From the NCBI GenBank assembly GCA_028565635.1, contig JAOXYB010020182.1, positions 1 through 17,623 on the forward strand: 17,623 bases of DNA, given 5' to 3'. Of this stretch, positions 1 to 12,300 are shown piece by piece; positions within the stretch are counted from its first letter, which is position 1, and each line of letters opens with the position of its first letter. This DNA comes from Phoronis ovalis (Eukaryota > Phoronida > Phoronidae). The notes under the pieces are model-generated. The model saw only the letters and a program-made list of their open reading frames with translations, was not told where the DNA came from and made no database searches. A program made the translations under genes and the position numbers.

Positions 1-162
1 ATGCAATTCCTTTCGCTCAAATAGCCAATTTAAACAGCGTACAATGATGATTCTTCGAATCGTCGTTGTCTTGTTTTTAATTTATATCGAAAAGGATAGA
101 GCACTTAAGGGAAACAGGTAAATCCACTCCATCATACGTAATTGCCCAGTTTCTACTTTTAG
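1..162 (+). other. Probable 3' part of an upstream intron
   Basis: I see no open exon here. It ends in the acceptor ttctacttttag at 151-162. A donor-like gtaaat at 118 has an in-frame stop just upstream in phase 0, and would leave a 45-base intron, so I read the stretch as intron. Confidence 0.5.
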
Positions 163-324
163 CTTGCCAGTGAACTTGGTGGAATAGATGAGTCATTGAC
201 AATAGATGCTAATCATCTTAGTGACACTGCCATGTGTCACATGGAAGAGAAGTTGCTTTCCATTAAGCCATTGTATGCCGACTTGGAAAATGCAAGCAAA
301 GAAGTTCAAAACTCTTTATTGCAG
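163..324 (+). CDS. Exon 1 of window: helical spectrin-like segment
   Basis: 54 codons, phase 0 at both ends, between acceptor ...ctacttttag and donor gttaga. The peptide begins LASELGGIDESL and ends EVQNSLLQ. It has no proline-rich or Ig character and reads as amphipathic helix (leucines at heptad-like spacing in KLLSIKPLYADLENA). It continues into the next exon as a helical repeat. An alternative acceptor at 169-170 would change the phase. No usable ATG start is required, so this is an internal exon. Confidence 0.75.
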
Positions 325-3300
325 GTTAGAAGTATGCTTGTAATAACAAGGTTTTTCTATCCACATTGTATTAACACAAATTTCTATTCGGCGACATTGT
401 GCTAATGTTACTTAAATTGCAATACATGGTACAATTCAAACTCTGAAAAGTATTTGCTTGGCCTGCAATTTTACCTTCATAGTTTTATATTATCTTTATG
501 CCCATAGGTGGGCAGGTGTTATAAGCCAGGTGGCATTTTGAAAAGTGGGTCCAATGTCCATTCAAACTTACATAGGTATACATGCACAGCACACTATACA
601 CAGAAATGGCTGGCTTAGACCTCTTGTATACAATTTGTAGATGGAAGATGACAAAACACTTGATATCAGACATACATCAAACATTGTCAAATCTTTACTA
701 ATTCAACTCACTGAATCAAAAAGAAGAACTGAGGAACATTATGAGGCATGGATATTACAAGTATCCACTAAGAAGGAGTTCCAGGTGCAGTGGACCCAAT
801 TTGTAGAGGAAGCCAGGAAGGTAAAATAGTTTTATTTTTTATGCAGCTTAGTATAGAGACTCAATGATCCAATATTTTAATTGAATGATTTCTGTCTGCC
901 ATTCTGTTTTGTGATTGTCCATGAACATGCACATTGGGATATTGATATTGACAGACTGGCATGTGCTTGTTTGAGCACTCAGAACAGCAAATAAATAACC
1001 TCTAATTTAATTCTGCTAACTGTACTTAAATCCAAAACCATCCAGTGTAAATCCTCCATCTGATTGTTAACAGTACAAGTTAACAGTATGTGGGATATAT
1101 TACAGCATAACAACAATATAAGTTATCAGAGAGTATGTCCATTTGATGAATTAGTATAAAACAGAATCCTGTACTGAGCACTGCTTTCTTATTTTATGTT
1201 AGAAATAACTTCCTCAAAGTAATTTTCAGGTTTAGACTAAATCTGTTATTGAAATAGATTGCGTCTATAGCTTCCATTTTTCGAGACTTGGTATTTTTCT
1301 GTTGACAATGTTAAATGATATTTTTATGCCCATCTCATATAGTGATGGCATATATACTGTGCATGGTGGTGTTGTCGTATGTTACACTTACTTTGTCTTA
1401 AGAAAACAGGTTTAGTTGCATCAAATCAACTTTATATTCAGTACAAGCGCTAAGGGTATTAAGTTTGACCTAGATCACTTCCAACATGGCTAACTGGCAG
1501 CAATAGTTGTTATCTAGATGCTAACTCATTGTGTTTTTTTCACCAAAAGAAGAAACGATGCCTGGACGATTCAAAGGGATTTATAGGGGTATGTGTAATA
1601 AGGTAGGGGTATTTCAGCATGACCTTGAAAAGTGGGTCAGTTGTATCCGAAATTTAATCGATCAGTCAAAACCATTTTTAGTCCACATTTTGAAAGCATA
1701 AATGAGGTTAGGTTTGAATTTGACATTGATCACTTTCAATGTGGTAGACTTGGATCAAGTTCATATTTGATCCAGGTGGGCAGGCGTAATAGGCTAGGTA
1801 ATACTTTAGAATAACCTTGGAAAAGTGGGTCAACTGCCATCCGAAAATTTGGCATTTTCATCTGTTTTGCCCAGATTTAGAAAACTCTAATACATAGAAA
1901 GATGGCTTGAATTCAGATGGTAAATAGAGGCACATATACATGTTATATGTAATTTTGACCTTGATCACTTGCAGTATGGCTGACTGGCATTTATTTTGTG
2001 TTTAAAAGATCATACACCGGCACCATGCTTTTGAAGGTGGATTTATGAAGTCCATAGATGGATGAGTGCAATAGGTCAAGTTTAAGTGCTGTATGTGAGA
2101 ACTTTTTGGCAGGTGACACTTTAAAGTGTTTTCTAAAAGTGGGTCAAATGTTGAAATACATCTGACATTTTTTCCATGAGTGGCATGTAATGGTCTATTG
2201 AAAAGCTATGAAAGATTGGTATATTTGTGATCCTTGACCTGGTACTTTAGAATGCCCTTTGAAAGGCTTAATACAGGCTAAGTGTATTAAATTTGACAAT
2301 TTATCGCAGTCGTGAAGCTGTTTTAGCCAGATCCTAAAAAATCTAACACATGCAAATCTCACTTGAATCAGAATATAGATAATAATCAAAATACAGGTCA
2401 AATTTGCTTTTGTCCTAGGTCCCTTTCAAATGGCTGACTGGTGGCCATGTTTGTTTCCCAGAGAGCTATTACATATTATCAGAATGGTTTCATACATGGT
2501 ATAGCATACATGTAGGTAAGGTAAAGGATCACTTTCAATATGGCCGGCTGATGGACATGTTTGTTCCCATGGTATGTCTATAGTCATAAGATGAAGCATT
2601 CCTTGGACGAATCAAAGGTGGGTTTAAGATCATGGTCATAGATGGGAAGGTATTGTAGGCTAAGTGATATTTTAGAATGACCTTGAGATGTGGGTCAAAC
2701 ACATCCAAAACTTAAAAACTGAAACAGAAAAATTCAGAAAGTATGTTGAGACCATAAAACAGGTCAAGGTTGATTTTGACATATTCATTTCCCCATATGG
2801 CGTACTGATGGCAATGTTTATTCCCAAAATGGTATGTCAATAGCTGGAAAGATGAAGCATTGACTGAACGATTTGAAGATTGATTTATAATAGCCAGGGG
2901 TGGATGTGTGTTATATGCTAGGTAGTATTTTAGTAAGGAAAGTTAATACACACATCCAAAAATTCAACATTTCTCAGTCAAGCTATTTTATCCTTAACTA
3001 GAAAACTCTGATAAATAGAGTGATAATTTCAAGTCAGAAGGTGAACAGAGACCAAAATGCAGGTAAAATTTAATTTTGATTTGGATATATTCCAGTATGT
3101 TCTGGCTGCCAATTTTATTCCCAAAATAAACTATGAGATGGGCATCTGTCTGACAAAGCAGACTTGTCGTTTAAAGACAATAAGCATTCAATTGATATAT
3201 ACACATTATTGTTTATCACATGAAATATGGTACTATTTTCATTCTAACTTATATTTTTGCTTATATTGCTTACTGCATACTCTTATGTTCTTCTGAATAA

Positions 3301-6300
3301 CTGCATGATATAAAGGGTACTTCTTCATACCGCATAACTCTGTTATTCAAAAGAACATGAAAGTTTGTTTCTTAACCAAGTTTATTTTCATAGTCCATAA
3401 ACTGGGTTATGCGGGTTGAAGATAATTTTTTTCCTGTGATTGCTGGAGATTTGGGGTCATCCCTGGAGAAAGCCCTAGAATACCAGCATAAATTGGAAGA
3501 ACTTCGTCCAGTTTGTCAGGTAATGAAAGTGTTTTTTCTTCAGGCTATTGATTGGGTAATGACTACTGAGCGCCAACTGTTTTCACCCTTTATTGCTGCG
3601 GATTTAGGCAAATCTCTTGAGGCTTCAGAAGTGCTACAGGCAAATCTTAAAGATTTTGGGCCTAAAGCCAAGGTAAATTATCTTCTGCAGTTGTCACATA
3701 ATTTTTGTACTGTAGAAGTAGGTAACATCATGTGATTTGACTATGTAATCTGATTATCTTGAAGAATATCATGATTTTTCTTCCTTATTCTTGACCGTTT
3801 TCCCTGTTACAATGAATCTAATTTATCAATTATGCAGCGAAAACACTTGCAACAACTGTTACATTTTATTAAGCTTCTCACAACCTCATACTGCTGATGA
3901 TTTCTAGAGAAAATGGTGATATTGCCTAAGTTTGCTTTAATTTTGCTTTACAAAGCCAATTAGGAAACCCAGCCAGGTTAGCTCAATTGGTAAAGGGTCA
4001 GACTTGTAATCCGGAGATCCAAAATTTCTTTTAAATGGTTGCCTTCTCGGTTCACTCATAAAATGAGTATCTGTTAGGGTATGGCCAAAATGAAAGTTTG
4101 TTCAGTATAGTGCATTTAGTACAACAACTACATTACATGCTTCCCAGGGAGTTGAGTTTGTCCATGCGGGAACAGACTGATAGGCAGGTGTTGGCTTAAA
4201 CCTTCACATTTGCCTCTAGAGGCCACCTTAGAGCTTGAAATAGCTCCGAGCTTATAGGGTTGCTCTAGACAATTTAGATGTGCCAGTCAAAAAGGTCCAC
4301 TTTTAAACCCCATGCATCTGGTTGCACTCACTACTTGCTGTATCTGGAAAACCAAGTTAACTTTTTAAGTGCTGTATGTAAGAACATTTTTGGCAGGTGA
4401 CACTATAAAGTGTTTTCTAAAGGTGGGTAAAATGGCCAAATGAATCTTGACATTTTTTCCCACATGTTTTGGTCTGTTGAAAAGCCAATGAAAGATAGGC
4501 ATATTTGTGTTGACTGCACATTATATGACTCTTGACCTTGAGGGTTATACTATATAGGGTTAAACTATATATGGGTAAAACTACAGTAATTTCCCATTGA
4601 CTTATGTCGAGAATCGGATCAATTTTCTGTCCTTGAATATTAGGTAATCTTTTCTTTGTCTGTAACTCAGAAATCATTGTCAGCTAAAATACTGGCCAGA
4701 ATTACAACAAAATGTAGCCAAAGAATTTCAGACCAAGCCTTGTGCAAAAATGGTGTATACTACTTCATGTTGGATTCCCTTGTACTCTATAACACATGAG
4801 GTGTCTAGCTGTTATTCTTATTTACATTTTGCTGTCTGTACATCCTTGTTTCACCTAAATTTACAATGTAAAGTCACTACTATTATTTTAAATCACCACA
4901 AACACAATCTGCCTAATGTTGTTCAATTAAAAACAGGAACATGAATATTGTTTGCATATAGAATTTTTATTACAGGTTATGAAAGCGTAGTTTCTCAAAC
5001 TTCACTGTAGCGTATGATTGCATATTCCTGTTATATTTACTTCACAGGAGGTAAAAGAAGTAATTGAGAAACATGTAAAAACAGCAGAAATGCTTGCATT
5101 AAAAGGAGACACTATGAACCAAAAAGAGCACATAGTCAATGAACTTATTCGTGTGCATACACGCTTCCAGGCTCGTATCACTGAGTACCAAGTTCTCCTT
5201 AACATGACTGTTCAGTTTTACAAGCATTTACAGCAGGTAGGCTGAAGAAATACTTGTTAAAGTTCATTTTGTTGCCAATATCAGTTTATGCATTTGAATT
5301 AAGAAAGGTGTTTGCCATAAAAATGTAAGATGAGAATATGAGCAATATTTCATAAATGAGTGTTTTATTAGAACATGTTAATTCTTTGTTTCAACAGTTG
5401 CCACTAGTAATTGTCATTTTCGAGTCCAGGTCTTTTAAAGTCATGTTACATTTTAACAGTTTGACATATCCCATTTTAAGCTAGTTGATAGTGATATAAT
5501 TTTAGTTGTGCTCTAAATGTTATCTGTCATAGCTTGATGATGTCATTGGAAAAACGGAGCAAGATTACAGAGAAGCTATGCTGCCCAAAGAACTTAAAGA
5601 TGCTGAACGCATGCTTCAAAATCACTTGGAAAAGAGAAGTAAAGTAAATGAAATCATCAGTTGCACCTGGGAAGAAGGAGAGCAAGTTGTTGTCAGAGTC
5701 CGTCAGCAGGTATATTTTGTAGTGTATGGCAGCTGCATTAAATTGTAATGTTGTGTTTTTTAGACTATAATGTATCAAATTGTTAACTTTTGTTGTAGGA
5801 CTGCAGATTGTAAGTATCCAAAATAATGATTCTGTACCAGGATTTCTGCATTGTTTTTGAACATTAATAACATGCAAACCCGGTTTGTAGCTGCCAAAAT
5901 TCTCCAGATTGCAGAAATTATGTGTTGGCAATATAATTTTTGAGAAACTTACCTTGTATTTTTTACTTTTCTATTTTTTAAATTAGTTAATCTTATTTTT
6001 AGGACTCTGAGGAAATTGCAAAAGATGAGGTTCAAAATGTTTTGAAACTAACAGAAGAACGTAAAGAAGTGTGGGATAAATCATGGGAAGAACAGCGCAT
6101 AAAGTTAGAACATAACATTCAAATGTGTCAGTTTAACTCAAATCTGAAAGAGGTAATGTTTAAGATCAAAATTGTTTTGTCTAGTCATAGAATATGCATT
6201 CAGATAATCATCTTCATAGAGTTTGAGTGATAAAAGGTAGTTGCAATAGAAATGTTTTGGTTAAGGAAATATTCTTGTTTACCTCTTTCACTTTATGATA

Positions 6301-9300
6301 ATATTTGATAAAAGCAATTTTCAAAACCAGGTTCATTCTGAGATTGACGAGTTGCATAGGCAGCTGCAAGCCAAAAAAGAAAACTATGATCTCTCACTAT
6401 CTGCTGTTCAGATGACTACACACATGTTTAGGCAGTTTGAACTCACAATACAGGTAATCAATACTTTTATATAATAATTGTTTATAATTGAAAAGACTCC
6501 GATCCGTGTTTTATAAATATTAAACAGCTATCTATATAAGTAATGTAACACTTTCTAAAAAATAAAATACGTCTGTTTATAACGTTTTTTCTCCTGTGTG
6601 CAGTTTGCAGAAACAAAGGTTAACAAATTCATTAGTACAGCTGAGCTGATGATGAAGGATAGTCATTACAATTCTCAACATATTCAAGCTGAGGTAGAAA
6701 CCTTGCAAAAGAAGTGGACAAGGTTTCATACTGATGTTCAGGACTACAGCAATACGCTGCAAATGGCTATCCATTTCTGTGAGATTTTAGAACAAGTATG
6801 TCACTTATGTAATGATTCTTTGGACAAAAAAACTTTGCCCTCGTTGTCTTAATTTTTTTAGTGCTTATAGAAATTGAGTACTATGTAAAACGGGGTAGAC
6901 ATAATTGAATTGGAATCAGTGCTTTGTTTTTAGTCATATGAATTTGAATTTTTTATAGATGTGGACTTTAGTAATACATATGTAAATCACTTCGCCAGTT
7001 TTTTGTTATGGCACATATTTTTAACATTACTATTTAAAAAAAAAATCCAATCAGGAAAGCTTTTGTATATGTTTTAGTACCTAATCTGATAACAACTTGC
7101 AATTAATTTGAAACAATTATTATCATATATCATTAATAGGAACGTTTTGGAATATTCCTGAATAATAACTTAACACTTGACCTTTACATGACCTTTTGAC
7201 CTGAAGGTCATAATAGACACTAATGCCCTAGCGTTTATGCTATGACCTTGTTCTCATAATATGTTTACATCATATTTTTATCTAATCATGATTGTGTTAT
7301 TTTAACAACAAGCTTGCACTGATTAACAAGGGTTTTACTTGTTATAATTACAGACTGAACAGTGGGTTAATGAAGGTAGCCAATTATTGCTGTCGATAAG
7401 TCGTAAAAGCACTGAATGTCACTCTGCTGATGATGCTACAAATTTGTTACAAACACTAACTATCTTCCTCGAAAATGAACAACAGCAACAGGAAAAAAGA
7501 ATACAGGAACTTGACCAACATGTTTTTAAGTTGTATGGTATGCTCAATGTTTACATGCATCAGTGGTAGAACTTTTTCAATAAATATATAGTGTTCTCAT
7601 GATGTATTTTGTTAAGATGAGAGTTACTATTAAAGACTAATCCTTCTCATTTGTACAGTAATTAATATCTCTAACATAAAAATCACAGGATTATTATTTG
7701 TTTGGTAAAAGATACATGACAATCATGATGTTTTATGATATTGATGTAGTGAACTATAAACTTTTATAATTTACGAAGTTAGATTCACTCCTCACAATGT
7801 TATTCGTAGTTACTCAAGGGAAATGGCTGGAGACCTGAACAAAAAGCAGCTCCAGGAGAAATTCCTTTATTGGGAAGACACGTCATTTTGTTTTCTTTTC
7901 TTAAAGATGCGTATGAGATATCTGAGTCTGTGCAAACTTCATTACGAATATCCCCAGGATATTAAGGCCTTACTTACAACAATTATCACACCTTTTCCCA
8001 GACTTTTCATTCTAGCAATTCTGAATAACATTGAGAGAAGCGAAATTTCTAATGCTTATGTTTACGTTACTTTAAAAAATATAGTAATCTAAGAGAAGTA
8101 AAATAAACATATGTTGATAAAGTACAGAATATGGAATTATATTTTACAGTTAAACAAAACCGATTTAGAGAGCAGTAACTGAAAACATATTGTTATGATG
8201 ATAGGTATCCACAGGACTAAAAATTACGCTTTATGGAGGATATGCTATTGAGTGGCCTGATAAGACTTTTATAAACTGTTTGATTCTTGGAGAGCTAGTA
8301 GTTTACAATGATAACTTTCTTTGTTGCATTGGAAAAATTAGACAGTACTTAACACAAGTTTATCATTTTAGGGCATCAAGGTAAACAGAGAATAAATCAT
8401 CTGGAAGCAAGAAATAAAGATCTTGTGATGTCTCTTCAAAATGCTAAGAGTGAAATTATTTCTCTTAAAACCAACCTTTCAAACCAGCAGGTATGGTAAA
8501 AAGTTTCTTGCAAGCAGTGTATTTTAATATATGAGGAAATTACTGTATAACTTAGTGCTAGTTTGACCATAAAAATTGTTCAACCATGCTTTGTTTTTGG
8601 CAATTTTTTTTGTTTGACCTATTTTCCTTATTGCCATTTCCTAAAAGTTCGACCACCCAGAACTGTTTTTGCAAAAACGACAGTGCAAATGGTCCAAATT
8701 ATTCAGCATTTCAGATACTGATATCTGTTTATTTAGGTATAAAGTACAGTATTGATGATAACAATTAGTAGCTAAAGTGCCATCTTAGTTTTCCAGGAAT
8801 TCGCAGTATTTACACTACTATACCTCATTTTGTCACTTTCCATTCTTATTGAAGTATAATTACTAACAATTTTGGTCATCTAAGCTGTCAAAAGTTGGTC
8901 TTTTTGCAATATATTAGTTTCATCAGCTATAACTGAAATTAAAAAAATATGGCCAGACAAGGTTATACAGTATCAAAATGAAGGGAAAAGTCACTAATAA
9001 GTTTTCAATCATGATTAAGATTTAATGTATCTTGTATCTTGTTAATGTCTTGAGATCTAATTTTCATGATCAAAAACATTTTTAGAATGGGTATCTAAAA
9101 TACATAGGTGTGCTATTGGGGGTAAAAAAATTTAACCAACTGTATATCAAAAATTCCAAAACAAGAGGTATTATACTCTGTTTTCTATGGAAATTGTACC
9201 CATTCTGTACCTTCATGATGATCATTTGTTTAGAAATTATACTCATACAATACCACAGACACTGCAAGAAGTACCCCATTCCATATCAAAATTTATCAAA

Positions 9301-12300
9301 AAGATTATACATATCAGCCCCCCCACATTGGTTATACATTGAAGTTTATAACAAGTCAAAAGGTTGAAACAGGTTTCCATGATCTGATAAGTTGTTCCCC
9401 CCATAATTGCTTTTTATCAGATCTATGATCAAACTATACAAACTTATGATTTGTAAGGTTTAAAGTTTTACTTTTTAGAATATATTTTCTTTTATATGTT
9501 TGTCTTCACATTTTTATTAGTAAAGCAATGTTCTTGGAGACGTTCATTCTGAAATGATAATGTTAGCTTATGAACATTCATACTGAATTAGAACTAAATG
9601 GACGACATACTTTTTAGGACTCAGTAGATACTTCAGCGATTTTGAAGAAAGATACATGTCAAGTGCAAGCTTCTGCTCCTGGTAAACCTCCACACTTTAT
9701 AAAGTGTCTAAGAAGTGCCCAAATTCTTGAAGGAGAAAGGTATGTGGCAACAAAATTTATCAAGCATGTCAACTTATGTGAATTTAAGGTATGGTAAATA
9801 GTCTTTGATAAAAAGCAATGATAGTAATGTTGTTGCTTATATGTCATCCTGGGTATTAATTGAGGATTATAAAAACTGATTCTGCTGGTTTTGGTGACAT
9901 CCAGTCAATCTAATCTTCCTGTTAACTATTCAATACTTTGCTTTAAATAACAATATCTTACCTGTTGGACATTAGGGATCAAATATTGACATGACGTTTG
10001 ATAATTACGTAGACATTCGACATTATATTAATTATAAATAATACATTACTGTCTAAATCTTAAAAAGTATACTGGATGGAGACACCCTTCCAAAACATTC
10101 AAATATATCACAACTGTGCATCAAATGATTATATGACCAGATCTTCAAGGTTAAAAGTAAGAATGAGTAGTACAATATGGCCCATTCCCTATATCTGTGA
10201 GAGATAAAGATGTTCAAAAAAAGCACCCATAGATGTGATGGGCATATGCCGCCTGTTCAACACTTGTTTAATATCAATATAATTAGCAGGAAGCCATTTT
10301 AGGATATAATCTTACTTTTTTGTAAGTTAAAAAATAAGTCCAATATTCCAATAGATACAATGCTGAAATTTGAATAAATTTAGTGCATTAGATGTCTAAA
10401 ACAGTGTCCCTGTTTCCTCCTGCACAACAGCAGATGCAGGACTGTTATCTGATTTATAAAATGTGCTGCCTCTGAGACATCTAAGGGATCAATTTAAGTT
10501 GACCTTTAGGCCAAAAAGTTGTTAAAATGTTTCAAAAATGATAGCTTTGAGTCACAGGCAGGTTATTTTGAGGTGTTTTTTGGAAATATAATTTCTACAG
10601 GCCAACAGGTTACAAGATGTAGATCAAAATGCAGTCCCAGCTTTAGCAAGCTTGTATCTTAGAACAGTTGATCTATTAACACGATATTGGAATGCGACAT
10701 CCTAGTAAAGAATTGCATGTGAATTTCAAAGTCAATTTCAATTTTTACAGAGATAGGTTATGGTACATTGTGATTCAACAGGCTTTATATCAAATGTAGT
10801 TGATGTACAGATATGTTGTTTAAAGTGTGGCATCCAAGATGTCAGTCAATATTGTCTTTTTGGTTAAAACATAGCATGCTGAATAGGTCCAGACTTTGTC
10901 TTTTCAAAATTTACCTTTGATTACACAATCATTGGACAGAAAAGATAAGTAAATTGTAAAGTTAATAATCAAATTGATACTATTACTTCCTTTCTTTAGT
11001 ATTAAAAAATGTATAGACATAAATAGGTTTAGATTTCATAAATTTAATAAATTATGTTGTATTGTACTTAAATGTCTTACAGATTTGTGTTTGAATGTCG
11101 CGTTGACAGTGAAACTGATCCGAAAATAGAATGGTTTAAAGACAACTTACCAATCCAAAGTCCTGATTACGAAACACGATATAATAATGGCCAAGCTACA
11201 TTAACTATTGATGAAACATTTTCTGAGGACACAGCATGCTACTGTTGTCGTGCAACAAATGATGCTGGTATAGATGAAACGTATGGAGACCTGCATGTTG
11301 TAGGTAAGATATAATCAACAATCTCTGTCTTGCACTACTAACAGTTTCTTATATCTAATAGCTTACAAAATCTTTCACCTTTGCAGAAACCCGTCTTAAA
11401 ATAAACCCTCCTGAATTCACAAAGAATTTGAAGTCTGTGGATGCCTATATTGATTCGACTGTAGCATTAGAATGCCATGTGACTGGCTCACCTACTCCTG
11501 ATGTTTCATGGTATAAGGATAACACAAACATTGACAATTCACCTGATTATATTATCACAAAAATAAATGGTACATGCTGTTTGAAGATCAGAAAATTGTT
11601 GAAGGAACACGAAGCACGCTACTCCTGCAGAGGTAGCAATGCAGGAGGGGAAGCAGCATCCAGTTGTCGTCTCACAGTTTTATGTAAGCTATCACTCTCC
11701 TTAGCATGACTACATCACACATTCTAACTTTAAACAGTTCTAAAGCTTATGGCACTCAGTCACAATGTTCTAACCCGATTGCTCTAACTTTATTGTTGAC
11801 TCAGCAATATTTACACATTTTTATGTTTGAGAAAGTGATTATTTATTTTTAAGATTAGTATTGTTTATTCTAAGATTGGCATATAATGTATGTTTAGTTA
11901 CTCCATTGTGATCAGTAAGGCTATGTAGATGGGTGGTTTGTGTTCTTGTTGCTCATGTTGTTGTGGTCGTTCATCATTTTTAGCTGGCCAAAAACCAATA
12001 TTTGAGAAGCCACTGGAAGATGTTAATGTACAGGAGGGTAGATGTGTCCAATTAGAATGTACATATGCAGGTATTCCTGCACCTACTATAGCATGGCTTC
12101 GTGGAAATCAACCAATAGTGCAGTCAAGTGTTTTTAAGGTTTGTAAACTCTAATATGATCAGGCTTTAAAACAAAATCTTAAATACCATCATGATTTTTG
12201 TTTAGTGACAGACGTCATAAAGTTTTAAAATATATTTTATAGGAAACAGTTTTCAATAACTTGCAAAAAGATTTTTAAGGAAAGAATGGAAAGGTCCATG

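Larger units (their letters stand above)
821..3393 (+). other. Large intron filled with diverged ~250-base repeats
   Basis: Intron of 2,573 bases, the longest complete one in the window. It has a good branch-point candidate cttaac at 3371 and acceptor ttattttcatag at 3382-3393. It holds no convincing exon; short open frames at 1632 and 3057 fall inside the repeat array and encode nothing domain-like. From about 1464 onward it is mostly the repeat described separately. Confidence 0.75.
3673..5047 (+). other. Intron with SINE and dispersed repeat
   Basis: Intron of 1,375 bases (gtaaat...tacttcacag). It contains a tRNA-like SINE head near 3972, a repeat copy at 4364-4508 and the short near-duplicate ctatatagggttaaa / ctatatatgggtaaa at about 4551-4580. 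An open frame at 4750-4944 has no recognisable domain or splice context. Confidence 0.65.

Noticed and set aside
101-120. Possible donor gaaacag|gtaaat ending an upstream exon.
   Set aside because: The frame needed (phase 0) has a stop at 106-108, and the intron left would be 45 bases.
1632-1814. Open frame inside the intronic repeat.
   Set aside because: It falls within the repeat array and has no start context or domain.
3972-4045. Functional tRNA-Thr gene.
   Set aside because: Anticodon stem mismatched, B box displaced by about 25 bases, and no acceptor-stem partner; a SINE-type relic fits better.
5527-5931. 134-residue minus-strand open frame.
   Set aside because: It lies opposite exon 5 and its intron; composition is that of an antisense shadow with no recognisable domain.
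7823-8092. 89-residue plus-strand open frame in the intron between exons 9 and 10.
   Set aside because: No domain, no matching splice sites in phase 1, and the flanking exons join perfectly without it.
9082-9367. Overlapping open frames on both strands at 9082-9367.
   Set aside because: AT-rich hydrophobic chance frames without splice context or family resemblance.
11929-11983. Cys-rich peptide GGLCSCCSCCCGRSS preceding Ig domain 3.
   Set aside because: It is upstream of a good acceptor (tcatttttag) and encoded by intron; splicing from exon 13 in phase 1 fits exactly at 11984.
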